Assembly (NCBI GenBank): GCA_022113835.1
Contig: JAILWY010000010.1
Location: 769,501-833,500 of the forward strand
From: Atopsyche davidsoni
Lineage: Eukaryota; Arthropoda; Insecta; Trichoptera; Hydrobiosidae
Length of the DNA: 64,000 bases
Reading direction: 5' to 3'
How positions within the stretch are numbered: the stretch's first letter is position 1; each line of letters starts with the position of its first letter. The translations under genes and the position numbers were made by a program. Positions 9,965-22,249 of the stretch are shown here, in pieces. Under the pieces are notes generated by a model that worked only from the letters and a program-made list of their open reading frames with translations, searched no databases and was not told where the DNA came from.

Positions 9965-12095
9965 ACTTTTAAACCAAAAGAAATGCTTGAAAAAAGCATA
10001 CAAAATCAGTTTCGACGAAACAAAATGAAAGCTGATCACTTTTTCATATTTCAACACTAAAGTGCAATACACAACTTTGTTCACCGCCTCGTGATCCAGT
10101 TCGCTTATTTGGGATGAATAATTTTTTGACTTATGTATTATAAAATGTTTACGTGAAAGTTTCTTTGCTTTTTTTAAACACACTTACATACATTTAGAGA
10201 ACCTATCAAACCAGAAACAACTGCACAGCATATTTTTTTATTTCCGCTTGCATACTTGTATTTCCATGGCGACCTTTACAGCGTAGCGTGGTTTTATTTT
10301 TTTATATTTTTTGCTTGTTAAATATAGACAACAAAAATAAAATTAAACCATAGTAAAATTTGGAAACTTTGTCTTTAAAACGTTTACTTACTTCTTTTGA
10401 ATACGATATTATTTTATATTATTTTGGTGCACTATTAACGCTTCTCTTTAAACACGTACATTAAAGTCATTTTATTTATACATTGTACTAAAAGAATCGA
10501 TTTATAATATTGTTTATAATTTTTCAATGCATTCCTATGTTTTACTTCTTTAAATATTTGATTATTTGAAAAATAAATAGTTTGTGTATTGTCTTGATAA
10601 TTTAATGATTGAAAATTTTTATTTTTCATTTGTTGGATGCTTGAATTGTTAGGGGATAGTAAGCTCGCATGTCTTTTGCGTATATTATTGAGATACCATT
10701 ACCTAGCGACCGCAGCTGTCACGTTCGTATATTAGCAATAACGGGCTTATCGTTAGTAATTCCATCAACAGATTCAATACCCTCATCTATTGGGCTGTAT
10801 GGGTTTGTATCACAATGCTAGTTCAGGATTAGTTTTGAAAATTGCGGAAAATCTATTCAATAATCAAAAAGTAAAGCATATCGATATGACAATTGTATAT
10901 GATAATTCGATAATCTATGAAGGAGCAAAAAATTTAAGTTAGCTACTTTTAGAAGTTATTTTATGCACTACTTATTTATGATTGAAAAAAAAAATATATA
11001 TATATATTAGAGGTAAGTGGTGAAGCAGTCGTTTATAATTTAAATTGGAATTTTTTATAGTATTTTGTTAATAGTTCAGTCTAAGATTTGTAATATCTTC
11101 CTAGTGGGGAAATGTGAACTTTCAATGAAAGTTTGAAAAAAAAGTTGTTTCTCATTTTTTAGATTAGCAAAACTGCTATAAAGAGACTTTTTTCAAATCT
11201 ATATGAAATATAATCACAACATTTAAATAATATTTTCTTTTAAAAAAAACACTAATACTATTTAAACTTAATCCACATAATCCATAATCCACATACAAAT
11301 ATGGATATTTTAATGGGTTTTTCTCACCGAAAAAAAGCAGTTTTATTGCTTTGAATGTTACAGTTTATGTTGTTACACTTGCTTAATTAGTTATTCATAT
11401 ACTAAACAAATATAAATGTATAAAGGTTATGTATATATTTTGAGGATCATCAACATTATTAATTACTAATGATCATTTCATTTGTAATTTTTTGAGTGAA
11501 ATTAATTTATTAGATCTCGTAACTTTTTTCTTCTTTTGCCCATCTTATAAATAAAGTAATCACCAAATATTTATTTAATCTTTTTTAAATTAATTGATCT
11601 ACGGGGCTTTTAATACTCTACCAAATTATTAGATATATTTTTTTTAAGTTAACAACTCAAATAAAAAAAATAAACGAATCCGTCTTTCCAACGGTTATTT
11701 AGTTGAATACGAAAAACGATTTTTGTTTTTTTTCTAAATGAAAATATTTGTTATAATTTCCCAAAATAACATTAAAACTTTTAAAGCTTACTAAAGATGT
11801 TTACTTTGATGTATATTTAGTTACAAATGAATTCTTGAATATTTGAAAGGATATGCCATAAAAGGCTACTTGCTCAGATATTAAGAAAAAATATATTTGA
11901 TATTTCTGATGAATTCAATATAAACAGTCTCAATATTTGAATAGAAATACTTAAAAATACCAGAGTGACTAAGATACAACACACATACAGTATAAGGGAT
12001 TGGCATGGTTATAAATAACCGCATATTAATTCAGTATAAATATTTATTTTCATGGGTTGAATACATTTTTATTTATAAGAGATATATTAGTGTCT
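9965..12095. other. AT-rich region, nothing recognised
   Basis: No gene or repeat family was identified. A short tandem of TAATCCACA-type units occurs near 11268-11295. Confidence 0.6.
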
Positions 12096-12096
12096 A

Positions 12097-12472
12097 TCTA
12101 TATATGTAAAACACAAACACAAAAACCAGCGGTTATTTGGCCACTATAGGCTTTAGAACCATCCAACCGATGTGCCCCAAACCGGTTTCATTTGATAGCC
12201 AATAATACCGAGGTCATTTTAGACCACTTAAAATAAACAATTAACAATCAATTAATAATGGAAATCAAAGATTTGTTATCGCCTGGTCAGTCATCGCATC
12301 ACAGACACGACCTGACAGCTAGAGTTTTCAAACAAAAACTCATGGATCATGGATGGAAGTGCAATGCTAGATGTATTCGATTGATTGGCAAAAACGGGGC
12401 TTACCGCACGATTTTAAGTTGATAGAGTTATATCTGCTGAACTGCAAAATCAACGCGTCGGGTATCCGCTAG
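12097..12472 (+). mobile_element. small non-autonomous Helitron
   Basis: It begins TCTATATATG after A and ends in GTCGGGTATCCGCTAG before T, fitting the Helitron rules of a 5' TC, 3' CTRR and insertion between A and T. A short GC-rich CGGGTATCCG hairpin precedes the end. The interior carries a Rep-domain remnant, which supports the family call independently. Confidence 0.65.
12258..12413 (+). pseudogene. Helitron Rep-helicase remnant
   Basis: ATG at 12258 opens about 51 codons ending at TGA. Within it RHDLTARVFKQKLMDHG resembles the Helitron Rep stretch that usually reads D-x-P-D-L-V-x-R-V-F-K-x-K-L. The HUH and helicase motifs are absent, so this is a small leftover of the rolling-circle transposase. 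Confidence 0.6.
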
Positions 12473-12639
12473 TATCACATAAAATCAGAAGACATGAACA
12501 TGGAAGTATATAAAATATTGTATACATCGTTAAGAATTTTTTAATGGCTTTCAAATACAGACCTTTGAATTCTAGATAATTGCATCAGGCTCTATATAAA
12601 TGTTCATTGAAAGACAGTTTTCAGAGATGATGAGAACGT

Positions 12640-12800
12640 ACCCTTACCTGTGCTTCCGTTCTGCCCTGGGCTCGACGGAGGGCGCGGAGACAGTGCGCGG
12701 ACACAGATGGACAGGCCCTCGAGACAGAGCCATGTAAAATGCATGCGACTGAATGGGCGAGGGAGGATTTTACAGAGAACGAAGCATCCCCTAAGAGCGG
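12640..12800. promoter_or_regulatory. GC-rich island
   Basis: A compositionally distinct segment includes an open plus-strand frame from 12650 without recognisable domains. It could be a conserved noncoding element or an exon; nothing decides between them. Confidence 0.25.
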
Positions 12801-12809
12801 TGGGTACGT

Positions 12810-13260
12810 CCCAAGTTTATTTTATAGAAACAATGAAAGCTTTAAGTGTTGAATTTTCAATGGCAAAGAAAAAAAACACGTGCATAATAAACATACAATC
12901 AAGTTTTATCAATTGACTGACAAAGATCCGAGTTTCATACAACAGGTGTTAAATAAATATATACATATTTTTTAAAAGATTCGGTACCTTGCTTGTTATG
13001 TACAAGGTTTGCCATCACAATTTGGAGAAATTTTCCAAACTAGTCAAGCGAAATTGTGCTATACATGGGAGCCCCTGGTTTATCCTCTTTATGGTTCTGA
13101 TGACACGTTTCAAGAAGCTATCCAGTGATTTCATCATTTGTGGGTGTCTCGCATTAAATATACATAGTGTCGTGTAACCAAAAATATTTTGGTTTTAATA
13201 TATAAATAATTAATTAAAAATTGAACTCTTTTATTATATCTACATCGACAACAAAGTAGT
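12810..13260. other. AT-rich region, nothing recognised
   Basis: Short open frames occur without family features. Confidence 0.5.
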
Positions 13261-13264
13261 GGAG

Positions 13265-13365
13265 AGGGTTAAAATATTTGGAAGTAGGAAATTTACGTGG
13301 ATGCGGAATTTGCGCCCGTGGCTGGAGATCGGAAGTGCAGTCGGATTGGTAAGACTGGCCCAGGG
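13265..13365 (-). repeat. dispersed repeat with TTCCGATCTCCAGCCAC motif
   Basis: On the minus strand it reads CCAGTCTTACCAATCCG then ACTTCCGATCTCCAGCCAC, closely matching 58965-59025 on the plus strand. It belongs to a dispersed family also partly present at 23370-23455, possibly the terminal region of a LINE. Confidence 0.6.
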
Positions 13366-13369
13366 ATAG

Positions 13370-14380
13370 AGATAAATAAAAAGAAGAATGTATATAAAAC
13401 ATTTCTATTAGAATATACTGTTATAAAAATCTATTATAAAATAAATTATATAGTATAGAAATATAAGTATATTAAACTAATCTGTTTTTTAGAGAGCAAC
13501 ATTCATGCAGAAGTTTTTCATAGTTGGCACGGCAGTTATCAATTTCAATGTTGTTAATCCAAAAGGTAAACTACTCAAGCCTGTAAGGTGCTAATGAATG
13601 AAACTAAATCCATAAGAATTTTCTGAAATAAACTGGATTTCCTCGTCCTTCGTTACAAATGCTAGGGTTAACATATTCCTGAAGCGCTTCCTGACAGCTG
13701 TCCCGAGAAACATTATTCTTTTTTGATACTTGAAGGACGACCTGACTTCTGAAACCGGCGGTAGGAATTAATACAGCGAAGAAAAACGAGTGAAATTATA
13801 ATATCCCTTCTTGTACGTTACAAAATAAATTTTTCTTTAATAATACTTTTTAAGTACTTAAACCACATGTGAATACTGAAAAATAAAACCTCAAAAAAAA
13901 GCTTTCTTTTCTTATTCTTTCCTTTTATCATCTCTTAACATATCTGAAGATTTTACGTAAATTTAAAGTGCCACTAAGAAATCAATATGTTTTTTTTATT
14001 TAAAAAAAAAAAAAATTTAAAAATCAATTTTTTTCTACTTCGGTCTCGTTTGTTTTTTCATTTTAGTTTGTTTTATAAGAAGTTACTTAATACGTATCGA
14101 GTAAAAATTATTTAAAACTATAATTGTTTTTGTTATTTTTTCGTAATAATCAATTCATGATTATTTATTGAACGTAATAATATCTTAAAATATTTGTTAA
14201 AAATACATTATATCAACACTTTTGATATTAAATTGTTGCTTTGTATATTCGATTCAAACAATCTCGTGTATTTTTAGCATGTATATGTAAAACATAAAAA
14301 GGCAATTCAATAGTTATATTGAGATTAAAAGTAAAACTAAGTATGCCGTAGTTACCAAGCAAGCAAGCGTACTCGGCTTT
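13370..14380. other. AT-rich region, nothing recognised
   Basis: No exon, RNA gene or repeat was identified. Poly(A/T) runs are present near 13990-14030. Confidence 0.6.
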
Positions 14381-14399
14381 TAAATTTCTTAAGCTTCAA

Positions 14400-15190
14400 A
14401 GGTAGCAGAGGAGTGTTTTTTTTTTATTTTTAAAGCAGAAGCCCCCGTCTTCAAAATTTATTACAATTACGAGGAGTCCAGACAAAATGCGGTGCTTGAG
14501 AAAGGTACTGATTCCGAACGGGCAAACAGAAGCGAGGGATCTCTCTGTGTTTTATAAGAAAATATTCCTTCCCGGGGTCAACGATCGCGTAAGATAATTC
14601 TTGCCTGCGTTCGGGAGCTCCGAGCTACACGCTTTGTTTACATTAAAATTCTAAAAGACTCGGTATATTTAAACTCTTCATACTCTGTTTTATATTATGA
14701 TGTTCCTGTAGGATTTCGACTTATGAATTTGTTATGCTTACAAGAATTTTTAATGGTTTCAATAACAAATATAGAGAGGATAAGAAACACCACGTTTTAA
14801 ACAAAAATAACGAACATGTTGAAGTTGTTATAAAGCACATTATTTTTTTTAGTTACAAATACAAAGTTTTTGAGGATTACGCCGGGTTGCTTTTACAAAA
14901 TTTCTCCGTTTTGGTACTGGCGCCATCTTAAGTTTGTGTCATCATGTGTTTCATTTTAACGAGACAGTTTCTTCTTTCGAGCCAAAGCGCTCGCCTCAAC
15001 CAAGGGAAAGCTCGCTCGTCTTGTCAGGTAAGAAATTGAAATCCTCAAGTTCCCCAACAGCTCAAAAAGAGGAGACGGCCTTCGACTAAAAACCGCTTGG
15101 TTGCCGACTCTATGCTTGCTCAAAGCGGTGTGTTTCCTTACGAATGCCATCGGATGACACGAATGCGATCTCGGATCGAAAGACATTTCT
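14400..15190. promoter_or_regulatory. two GC-richer islands
   Basis: Segments about 14440-14640 and 14960-15190 are CpG-bearing within AT-rich DNA. Short minus-strand frames there show no known domain. The regulatory interpretation is inferred from composition. Confidence 0.25.
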
Positions 15191-15199
15191 AATGAAATC

Positions 15200-16050
15200 A
15201 ATTTCAAATCTCTGAAGTTTCAGAACCTTAATGCCAAAACTTAACATATTAGAGAAGAAACGTGGCATATCACCAAAAACGTTGCATTTTATTTTAAAAC
15301 CTACAAACACTTGTTTGTAGGTTTCAGTATATTTTAATTATTTAACTTTAAAATTCTTAGTTGGTAAAAAGTGAGTAAATCTTAATGCCTTTTATTTTGA
15401 TAGCCAAAATTTATATAATCTGATAAAATAATCATATAAAGATGTTTTTAATATAAAGTCCCTATAACTAAAAATGTCTAAACTTATCTGAAATAGTGAA
15501 AATGTTAACAATAACTTGGACAGTGTTTAATTGGGATAGTACGTAAGTGTTGATATTAAGGGTTCATCGGCCGTGTACGCAGTGACTCACCACAGACTGT
15601 GTCAGCGTTTCTCAAATTTTATTAAATATTTATTGGCTGTAACCAATATGGTACGTTTTCGACAGTTTACTTGTTTTGTAGCAAAAAATCATAAAAATAT
15701 GAAATCCAAATAAACTTTTAAAGACAAATCTGTTCTCAGCTGTTAAATAGAAGATATGAAAATTTCTGAAGATGACTTCAGTAATAAAACCGAATCGTTG
15801 GAAATCTCAAGTAGAAAGTCGACAAAACACTTAAAAACGCAGCATTCTCAAACATTAGCGGTCGCTTAAATATTCAAATACATTTTTTTATTATTTTACC
15901 TGGGTTTTCATATATTTTGTTCGTAAATAAATATGTATCTTTGAAATTAAAGATATCGAAAATATAAAAAAATTAATAAGGAATTGTACGTTCAATAGGC
16001 TTACATAAACAATATTTTGATTCTACTAATGCAATGTGACAAAAACAACT
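15200..16050. other. AT-rich region with one hammerhead-like remnant
   Basis: At 15757-15830 a CTGAAGATGACTTCAG followed by a CCGAATCGTTGGAAATC stretch resembles the loop-stem-GAAA layout of the window's hammerhead-like repeats, but the stem is broken. The rest shows nothing recognisable. Confidence 0.4.
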
Positions 16051-16059
16051 CTTAAAGCT

Positions 16060-16190
16060 TTTCTTTCATCGGCGGAGCACTGTTTGACAAGCACTGAGCC
16101 AGCCCCTGGTGCACCCCCTCGATTTCCGATATCACTAAACTGCGAGAACCTGACGCCCGCACGAACTGTCTAGGCTAGAAGGAGGTGACT
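16060..16190. promoter_or_regulatory. GC-rich island
   Basis: A CpG-bearing, GC-rich 130 bp in AT-rich flanks, with no open frame of note. Confidence 0.25.
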
Positions 16191-16199
16191 AATTTTTTA

Positions 16200-17115
16200 C
16201 CTGGTGGTAAGATGCATTATATCCATGAGTCATTATTATGGTAATGGACGTATCAATAAATACCCATGAATTATACCAGCAGAACATATTAAGCTAGAAA
16301 TAATATAACGCATGGATAGTATTCAGTTAATCAACTCATATAAAGCAAAAAATATTTTTTTTGTCAAAATTGATGGAATACGAATAAATTTCTAGGCGCC
16401 GTAATAATTAAAAATGCAGATATTTAGCAATATTCTACAGTTACAAAAAAATAATATATTTCCCTAAGAAATAACGAAATCACGAAATAATATTTTATGT
16501 TGCAAAGTACCTTGTAGTAGAAGTTGGGATAAATGTTCGTTGATCGAAAAGCTTTTGGCTTCAAGCAGGATGGGAAAGTTAGTTTTTTACAGTTTTTTCA
16601 ATATTTAATATTTCTAAAAGACATGGAGGAGGAACATCACCGTTCGAGAAAAAAACCGTCTGCAATGCAGGTTTTTTTGTGAATTTTCCGGACGAAAAAA
16701 GCCAAACGCCGGAAGCGTACCAAGGCAGAAAAAATAATTTCAGGTAATAAAAAATCCGTGCAGTTTTTTATTACATTTTTATAAAAATATTAAAACAGGT
16801 ATTCAAAATAATCATATATTGGAAACTGCGATTGAATATTTATTTTTTAATCTTATCAAAAAAAGTGCTTCTTATAAATATTAGGGTGGGTGGATTTTTG
16901 TTAAGACTACTCATACAAATTATCTAAGATGAGTTGACTACAAGTATGTTGTATTATTGTGCGTGCTCTAAATAATAATTTTGTCGTGTTTTTTCTTAAA
17001 GTTGTCCCCCTCCTTGTAACAGTTATGCACGAGTGCATAGCAACACAGTAATTACGGAAGAAAGTATTATTTACTTAAGTTTCTATGGTAATGATCAAGT
17101 TTACAAAATTAGTAT
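16200..17115. other. AT-rich region, small GC patch
   Basis: A GC-richer patch lies at about 16625-16740 with ACGCCGGAAGCG. No gene was recognised. Confidence 0.5.
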
Positions 17116-17121
17116 AATTTA

Positions 17122-17214
17122 TCGCGCCCCCTTCCCATAGACTGCGCGCTTACGTGACGTCATCGGCGTGTCGTGACGCATCGAGCCACTTATCAAATTA
17201 GGGGAAGGGGGCGT
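17122..17214. promoter_or_regulatory. palindromic island with CREB/ATF site
   Basis: An imperfect inverted pair CGCCCCCTTCCC near the left end and GGGGAAGGGGGCG near the right brackets a core with a full CRE palindrome, TGACGTCA, within TTACGTGACGTCATCGG. A second TGACG half-site lies about 17 bp downstream. This could be a promoter-proximal or enhancer element, or a small MITE. No start site or gene is visible next to it. Confidence 0.4.
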
Positions 17215-17706
17215 TTCAGGAAACACAACACCCTGGGATACATAAAAACTAACCCCCTTTTCTCATTATTTACAGGGGATACATAGGAAACTTTATGAAG
17301 TAGTTTGCTATTGATAATCTACCTGTCTGATAAATACTTTTAACACACGAGATTACGTACCTATGTTTTTAATATAACAGATATCAACAATAAGTAAATA
17401 AGCCATACATAGAACGAGAAATTAAATAAATATTCACATTTTTTTGGATATCATTACCCGACGCTTTTATTGATTAGACTTTTTTCTTGCTGTTTTTAAA
17501 TATTTTGATTGAGTTCCCAGTTGATAAATATATAAAATTTTGTGTTGAACAATGCGAAGTTGTGTAAATAAAAATATTGAGAAATATTTTTGAAATTATT
17601 TTCGTGATACGGCACTGCACTCACTTAAATATTTAACAAATAAAACACAAAAAAAAAAATGAATTGTTTTCCCAGTCCGGAGCTGGGGTTGCTGGGCGCT
17701 GAGTCC

Positions 17707-17776
17707 GTCCCCGCGGAGTCGCTGGCGTGCTTGCGTGCAGTCCTGTAGCGCGGTGGTTCGAACCCCACCGGGGGAC
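17707..17776 (+). repeat. tRNA-like segment
   Basis: GTCCCCG at the 5' side pairs with the GGGGGAC at the 3' side as an acceptor-like stem, and GGTGGTTCGAACCCCACC forms a T-arm with box B, though with an 8-nt loop. Length is about 70 nt. The D and anticodon arms do not fold cleanly, so a tRNA pseudogene or SINE head is more likely than a working tRNA. Confidence 0.35.
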
Positions 17777-17967
17777 GTTTGCAACGGGCGCTGATAACGT
17801 GTGTTTACATTGGGCCGGCCCCGCGTTTTATTTTTACACGATTCTCGTTTCGGCACAAAGCTACCGAGCGTTTCGATGAATACACTTTTCACCTGTTATT
17901 GTTGAATTAGATTGTTCATTTTGTATGTGCTCTTCTAGCAGAGTATAGCACGTTTCAGGGACTAGAA

Positions 17968-18359
17968 CAGTGGCTCTCAAACCCTATCATAGTCAAAACT
18001 TGCCTACGGACCCTGGGTGAAAAACTACATAAATTAATATTATGGACTAGTTGCTGCAAGTATCGACTCTATTGCGTTCCTGTATAAACCTACCTGACTC
18101 ACCGCGATGCCTGTTATTACTTGTATTTTATGCACTTGTCTATTTATATATTTTACTTAGAACGTAAAAATCGCTAATAATGTATTCATTGTTATTTATT
18201 TTCCATATTAATAAAAATGTGTCACAATTTTTTTATTTTATATTAAACTTTGCGCGGACCCCCTGACGTTGTTCAGGGACCCCCAAATCGGACCCCAAAG
18301 GACCTCCTGAATGATCCCAGGGACCCCTTTTAGGGAAGTGACCACTTTGAGAAGCACTG
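17968..18359. mobile_element. hAT-type MITE with intact target duplication
   Basis: The ends are CAGTGGCTCTCAAA and, inverted, CAGTGCTTCTCAAA. The flanks are identical 8-mers GACTAGAA at 17960-17967 and 18360-18367, the hAT target-duplication length. The element is 392 bp, has no transposase, and contains GGACCCC-rich subterminal sequence typical of this TIR type. It would need a hAT transposase in trans. Confidence 0.92.
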
Positions 18360-18369
18360 GACTAGAATG

Positions 18370-20550
18370 ATCGTTTTCTGACCGTGGTGCTCCGATTTAA
18401 AACCGGCTTACTAAAACTTACCAAATTTTAAATTCTGTTCAACAAGATAATGTCTCGTTAGGCTTTGAAAACTTTGTTTCTTTTGATTGAGTTTGTTTTG
18501 TTTTGAATCAAATATATTACTTGCAGATTAAAATTCTTTCTAGATGCAAATAAATATACTATTTCCAGGTTCAAGGCACCAAGTGTTCAAAAGCAGTTAA
18601 AAAAATTCCGATTATTTCAACGATGGTAAATAATATATAAATAATTATACAATATTTGCATGTGAGCTTGTTCAAAGTCTAGATTTGGATCAAACCTTAC
18701 GTTCATTTTATAAAACTAATCGTTGCCGAGATATTTTGTGCTGGTTTTATATAAGTCAAATAGCATGTAATATATAAAATTATCAAAAAATCAAATAAAA
18801 TATAATTTTCCATATAACGAAAACTTCGCAAATAACTTACATCCACAACCTTTAATAAATTTTTTGTATAAGTTAAAAATATTTTCCATTTTTCAACATA
18901 CTCATTTTGTAAAAATTATACTATTTAAGTAGTCGTTTACATTGAAATGATGAATAAAATGTGTGTTTTTTAAATATTACTGAAAGTAAAAATGTTTTTC
19001 CTTGTTTGTTTTCGTCTAAATTCATGTTGTGTTAAAATTTACATATTGCAACAGTGAATTTAAATAAAAAACACATGCTATAAGACTTTTGAAATAATCT
19101 GCTGGTCAACAAAGTCTGTTTGGGTAAAAATCGCTAAATAAATACTTTTTTCACACAATATGTGAATATTTTTGATGTGTACCTGTAGAGTATGATGAAT
19201 TGGTAGAATTAAGGGTAAAAGACAATAAACTATATAAAGTTTAATTAAAATTTTGGTTTATTTATGGGTTTTGAATTTACTACTCATAAAAGCCAATGAT
19301 TTATTCCTGAGCGACAAAGATATTTAACATATTTATTATGCTTATATTAAATACACAAATTATTTCTGTGTTTGCTATCAAAAGGATTAAAATCCCAAGC
19401 CATAATATGTAACAAGTGGGGCTTTAAATCTCATTTGTATCCTATAAATATAACTTAAGATTTTTTCATCATTTCATGTTATGTTACAATTTTTAAAAAA
19501 ATTATCTGAACCTGAAATGGGAACATGACAGATATAGAAAATAAAACACTATCTAAGGTTTTAAAATGTTAAGAAATTTTTCATTAATGTTGTATTGTGT
19601 TTTTACATTCACTAGAAATCGTATTGTTTTGTGAAAAGAAAACACTTTGCCTACGAATAAATGCGCCGCGAATACTCAGAGAGAAAGGAAATGCAATTCG
19701 AGTTGGATAGAAAAGTATCTTGAGTAGAAAAAAAAACTAGAATAATAACAGAGTGTTTCTGGGAATATAAAAAAATTGAAACACTTTACAAAGAACCTTA
19801 AGCCTTAGAACCTTAGAAATATTACTTATAGTATAAAATGCAATATATTCCTCTAAATATAACATATAAATAGTGTAAAATACAGTATATTAATGTCTTC
19901 TTGTAGAGTTATTGACAAAGCAAGCTAAATGAAAAATGAAACGTTATGAAGCAAAAAGTAACACTTGTATTGATAAGTAAAATTTCCTTATAAAAATATA
20001 CACAAATTAAACGCTTTATTCTTCAGTGATCACATACAATTTGATAACACTGAATACTAAAAAAAAGCTCTAAATATTTTAAACGTTTCAATCGATAATA
20101 TTGATTGTTGAAATAGACTAATAAAGTTTTTCGTTAGTGTGTTACGAACTGTTAATAAGCGGTTCGTAAAATTTATCATTTTTTCGGTAAGTGTGTTTGT
20201 CGTAAAACATTTGTAAAAAACGGCAACAAAAGCTCTTGCGCTCAGTTCCAGGCCCGTCATGATATCGACAATGTAAATTCGTAAAAAAACACACACCACT
20301 TCGCGCTCCCGGTTAATTTGTATGCGGTTTTTTATTTGCTTTTTTCATTTTCACGGCCTAATACAATATTCATATGTGGGTTTAAGTCGTTTCAGAATTC
20401 TGTAGCCTCACGAGCCCTGTCCCTGTCTCGCGAGCGTGCGAATTTCCTGAAAAAAAATAACAGAATGCGAAACAGAAGCATTTTGAAATTTTATTTTTAT
20501 ATTTGGCTGAATTCAAAACTCTTGATTAAAAATAAAAACCTTTCCAATGA
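18370..20550. other. AT-rich region, nothing recognised
   Basis: No exons or repeats were identified. Short open frames near 20057-20550 lack family features. Confidence 0.6.
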
Positions 20551-20553
20551 TTA

Positions 20554-21576
20554 TCTACTATAATAATAGCCATTGTGTGTGTGTGTGTATGTTTCATTTT
20601 TTCGTTCTCTATAGAATATCTTAAAAGATACAACGCTGTTTTTTTGCACGTAAGTTTAGTAAATTTTTCCGCAGCTATGTGCCGAATTTCAAGACGATAG
20701 GATAATATTTTTATTTAAAAACTAATTTAATAAGGCTATAAAATATGCTTTAACGAGTTTCAATATGTACGAATTATATGATTCTGTTCTTCACCGCGAG
20801 AATTTCAAATTTAGAACTTTTACAAAAAAAACAAATTTTGGATGCTTCTAAGAAATGTCCAGCTTATGTCAGTTTGACACAAGTGCCATTTCTATTTTTT
20901 TTTATCGAAATTGCATTAGAAATTATTAATCACATCATTAATAACTCAAAATAACACCTTCTACGCACAGAAAACGTAATTAAAAAAGAATTGAACGTGA
21001 TAAAGACTGCATCAAATAAATAAAAGTGCAGTGAAAAGTGATGTGTTGTTTGTGACACGAAATGTGACATAAATGTCAAGCAATGAGTTGGAAGGAAAAC
21101 GTGAGCAGCGTCTTCTTAAAATTCGAGTACGCGCATCGACCTCAAGACAAAAAGAAACTGATGCACAGCGAACGCTACGTTTGTCTTCGGATTAATTAAT
21201 GTGACCTGTCGATTCTGCAATGCTTTACATTATCAAGCAGAAAACCCATCAGATGGAAAGTTCAACGATTACTATCACAAAGGTAAATTGAAACTACCAG
21301 CAAGACCTATTTCCCCAGTATATTTAAAGGATATTTATAATGGAAATTTCAAGAGAAAAGTAAGATCATACAATAACAGTTTATCTTTTGCATCAATGGG
21401 AGCTAAATTAACAGTGAGCAACTCTGCTTCAAAGTTCAAGGCCAAGTATATCACAGAACTTCGCACCTTCATCCAACTGATGGTACAAAATTAAAGCATT
21501 ATTCATCTTATTATGTTCAAACACTTTTGCATCGTTCATCGAATGCGCGTCATTCTGTGACGGGCTACATTTCTAG
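20554..21576 (+). mobile_element. Helitron A (first of a tandem pair)
   Basis: It starts TCTACTATAATAATAGCC after A and ends in CTAG (21573-21576). Eleven bases upstream of the end is a hairpin, GCGCGTCA/TGACGGGC with one mismatch and loop TTCTG, the classic Helitron 3' signal. A (TG)n run follows the 5' end. The interior keeps broken Rep/helicase coding sequence. The second copy begins at the very next base. Confidence 0.85.
21073..21530 (+). pseudogene. Helitron Rep/helicase N-terminal remnant, frameshifted
   Basis: ATG at 21073 opens a basic, Arg-rich 40-residue stretch (SRQKETDAQRTLRLSSD) that stops at 21193, like the N-terminus of Helitron proteins. In another frame from about 21201 comes the zinc-binding CRFCNA motif, then GKLKLPARPISP and KVRSYNNSLSFASMG, matching the conserved region ahead of the Rep domain. 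Near 21435 the frame slips again to GQVYHRTSHLHPTDG and YSSYYV, the expected next block. Rep catalytic and helicase parts are missing. Confidence 0.85.
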
Positions 21577-22247
21577 TCTACTATAATAATAGCCATTGTG
21601 TGTGTGTGTGTATGTTTCATTTTTTGCTTCTCTTTAGAATAGCTTAAAATATACAACGCTAATTTTTTGCACCTAAGTTTAGTAAGTTTTTCCGCAGTTA
21701 TGTGCCGAATTTCAAGACAATAGGATAATATTTTCATTCATAAACTTATAAAATAAAACTATCAAATATGCTTTATGTACGAATTATATGATTCTGTTGT
21801 TCACAGCGAGAATTCCAAATTTAGAATTTTTACAAAAAAACAAAATATGATGCTTCTAAGAAATTTCCAGTTTATGTCAGCTTGACACAAGTACCAATTC
21901 TATTTTTTAGTTGCATTAGAAATTATTAATCACATCATTAATAACTTAAAATGCCTCCTAAAAAAATAACACCGTTTAAGCACAGCAAACGTAATTAAAA
22001 AAGAATAGCACAATTGAACGTGATAAAGACTGCATCTAATAAAGAACAGTGCAGTGAAAGTGATTCGTTGTTTGTGACACGAAATGTGATATTTCCTAGA
22101 ATGGCTTTGCTTTAGAAATTAATATCCGGTTATTCCAAATATATGTGTACAAAATGATATAAAATATTCATCTAATTGTCAGCCAAACATATGTTCAAAC
22201 ACTATTGCATCGTTCATCGAATACGTTATTTTATGACGGGCTACTAA
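21577..22247 (+). mobile_element. Helitron B (second of a tandem pair)
   Basis: It starts with the same TCTACTATAATAATAGCC immediately after the CTAG of Helitron A. It shares the 5' and 3' ends with A but lacks the coding insert. Near the end a CGTTA/TGACG hairpin precedes GGGCTACTAA; CTAA fits CTRR, but the flanking base is A rather than T, so the exact end is uncertain. Confidence 0.8.
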
Positions 22248-22249
22248 AC

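Noticed and set aside
17707..17776. Functional tRNA gene
   Set aside because: T-loop has one extra base and the D and anticodon arms do not fold; kept only as a tRNA-like segment.
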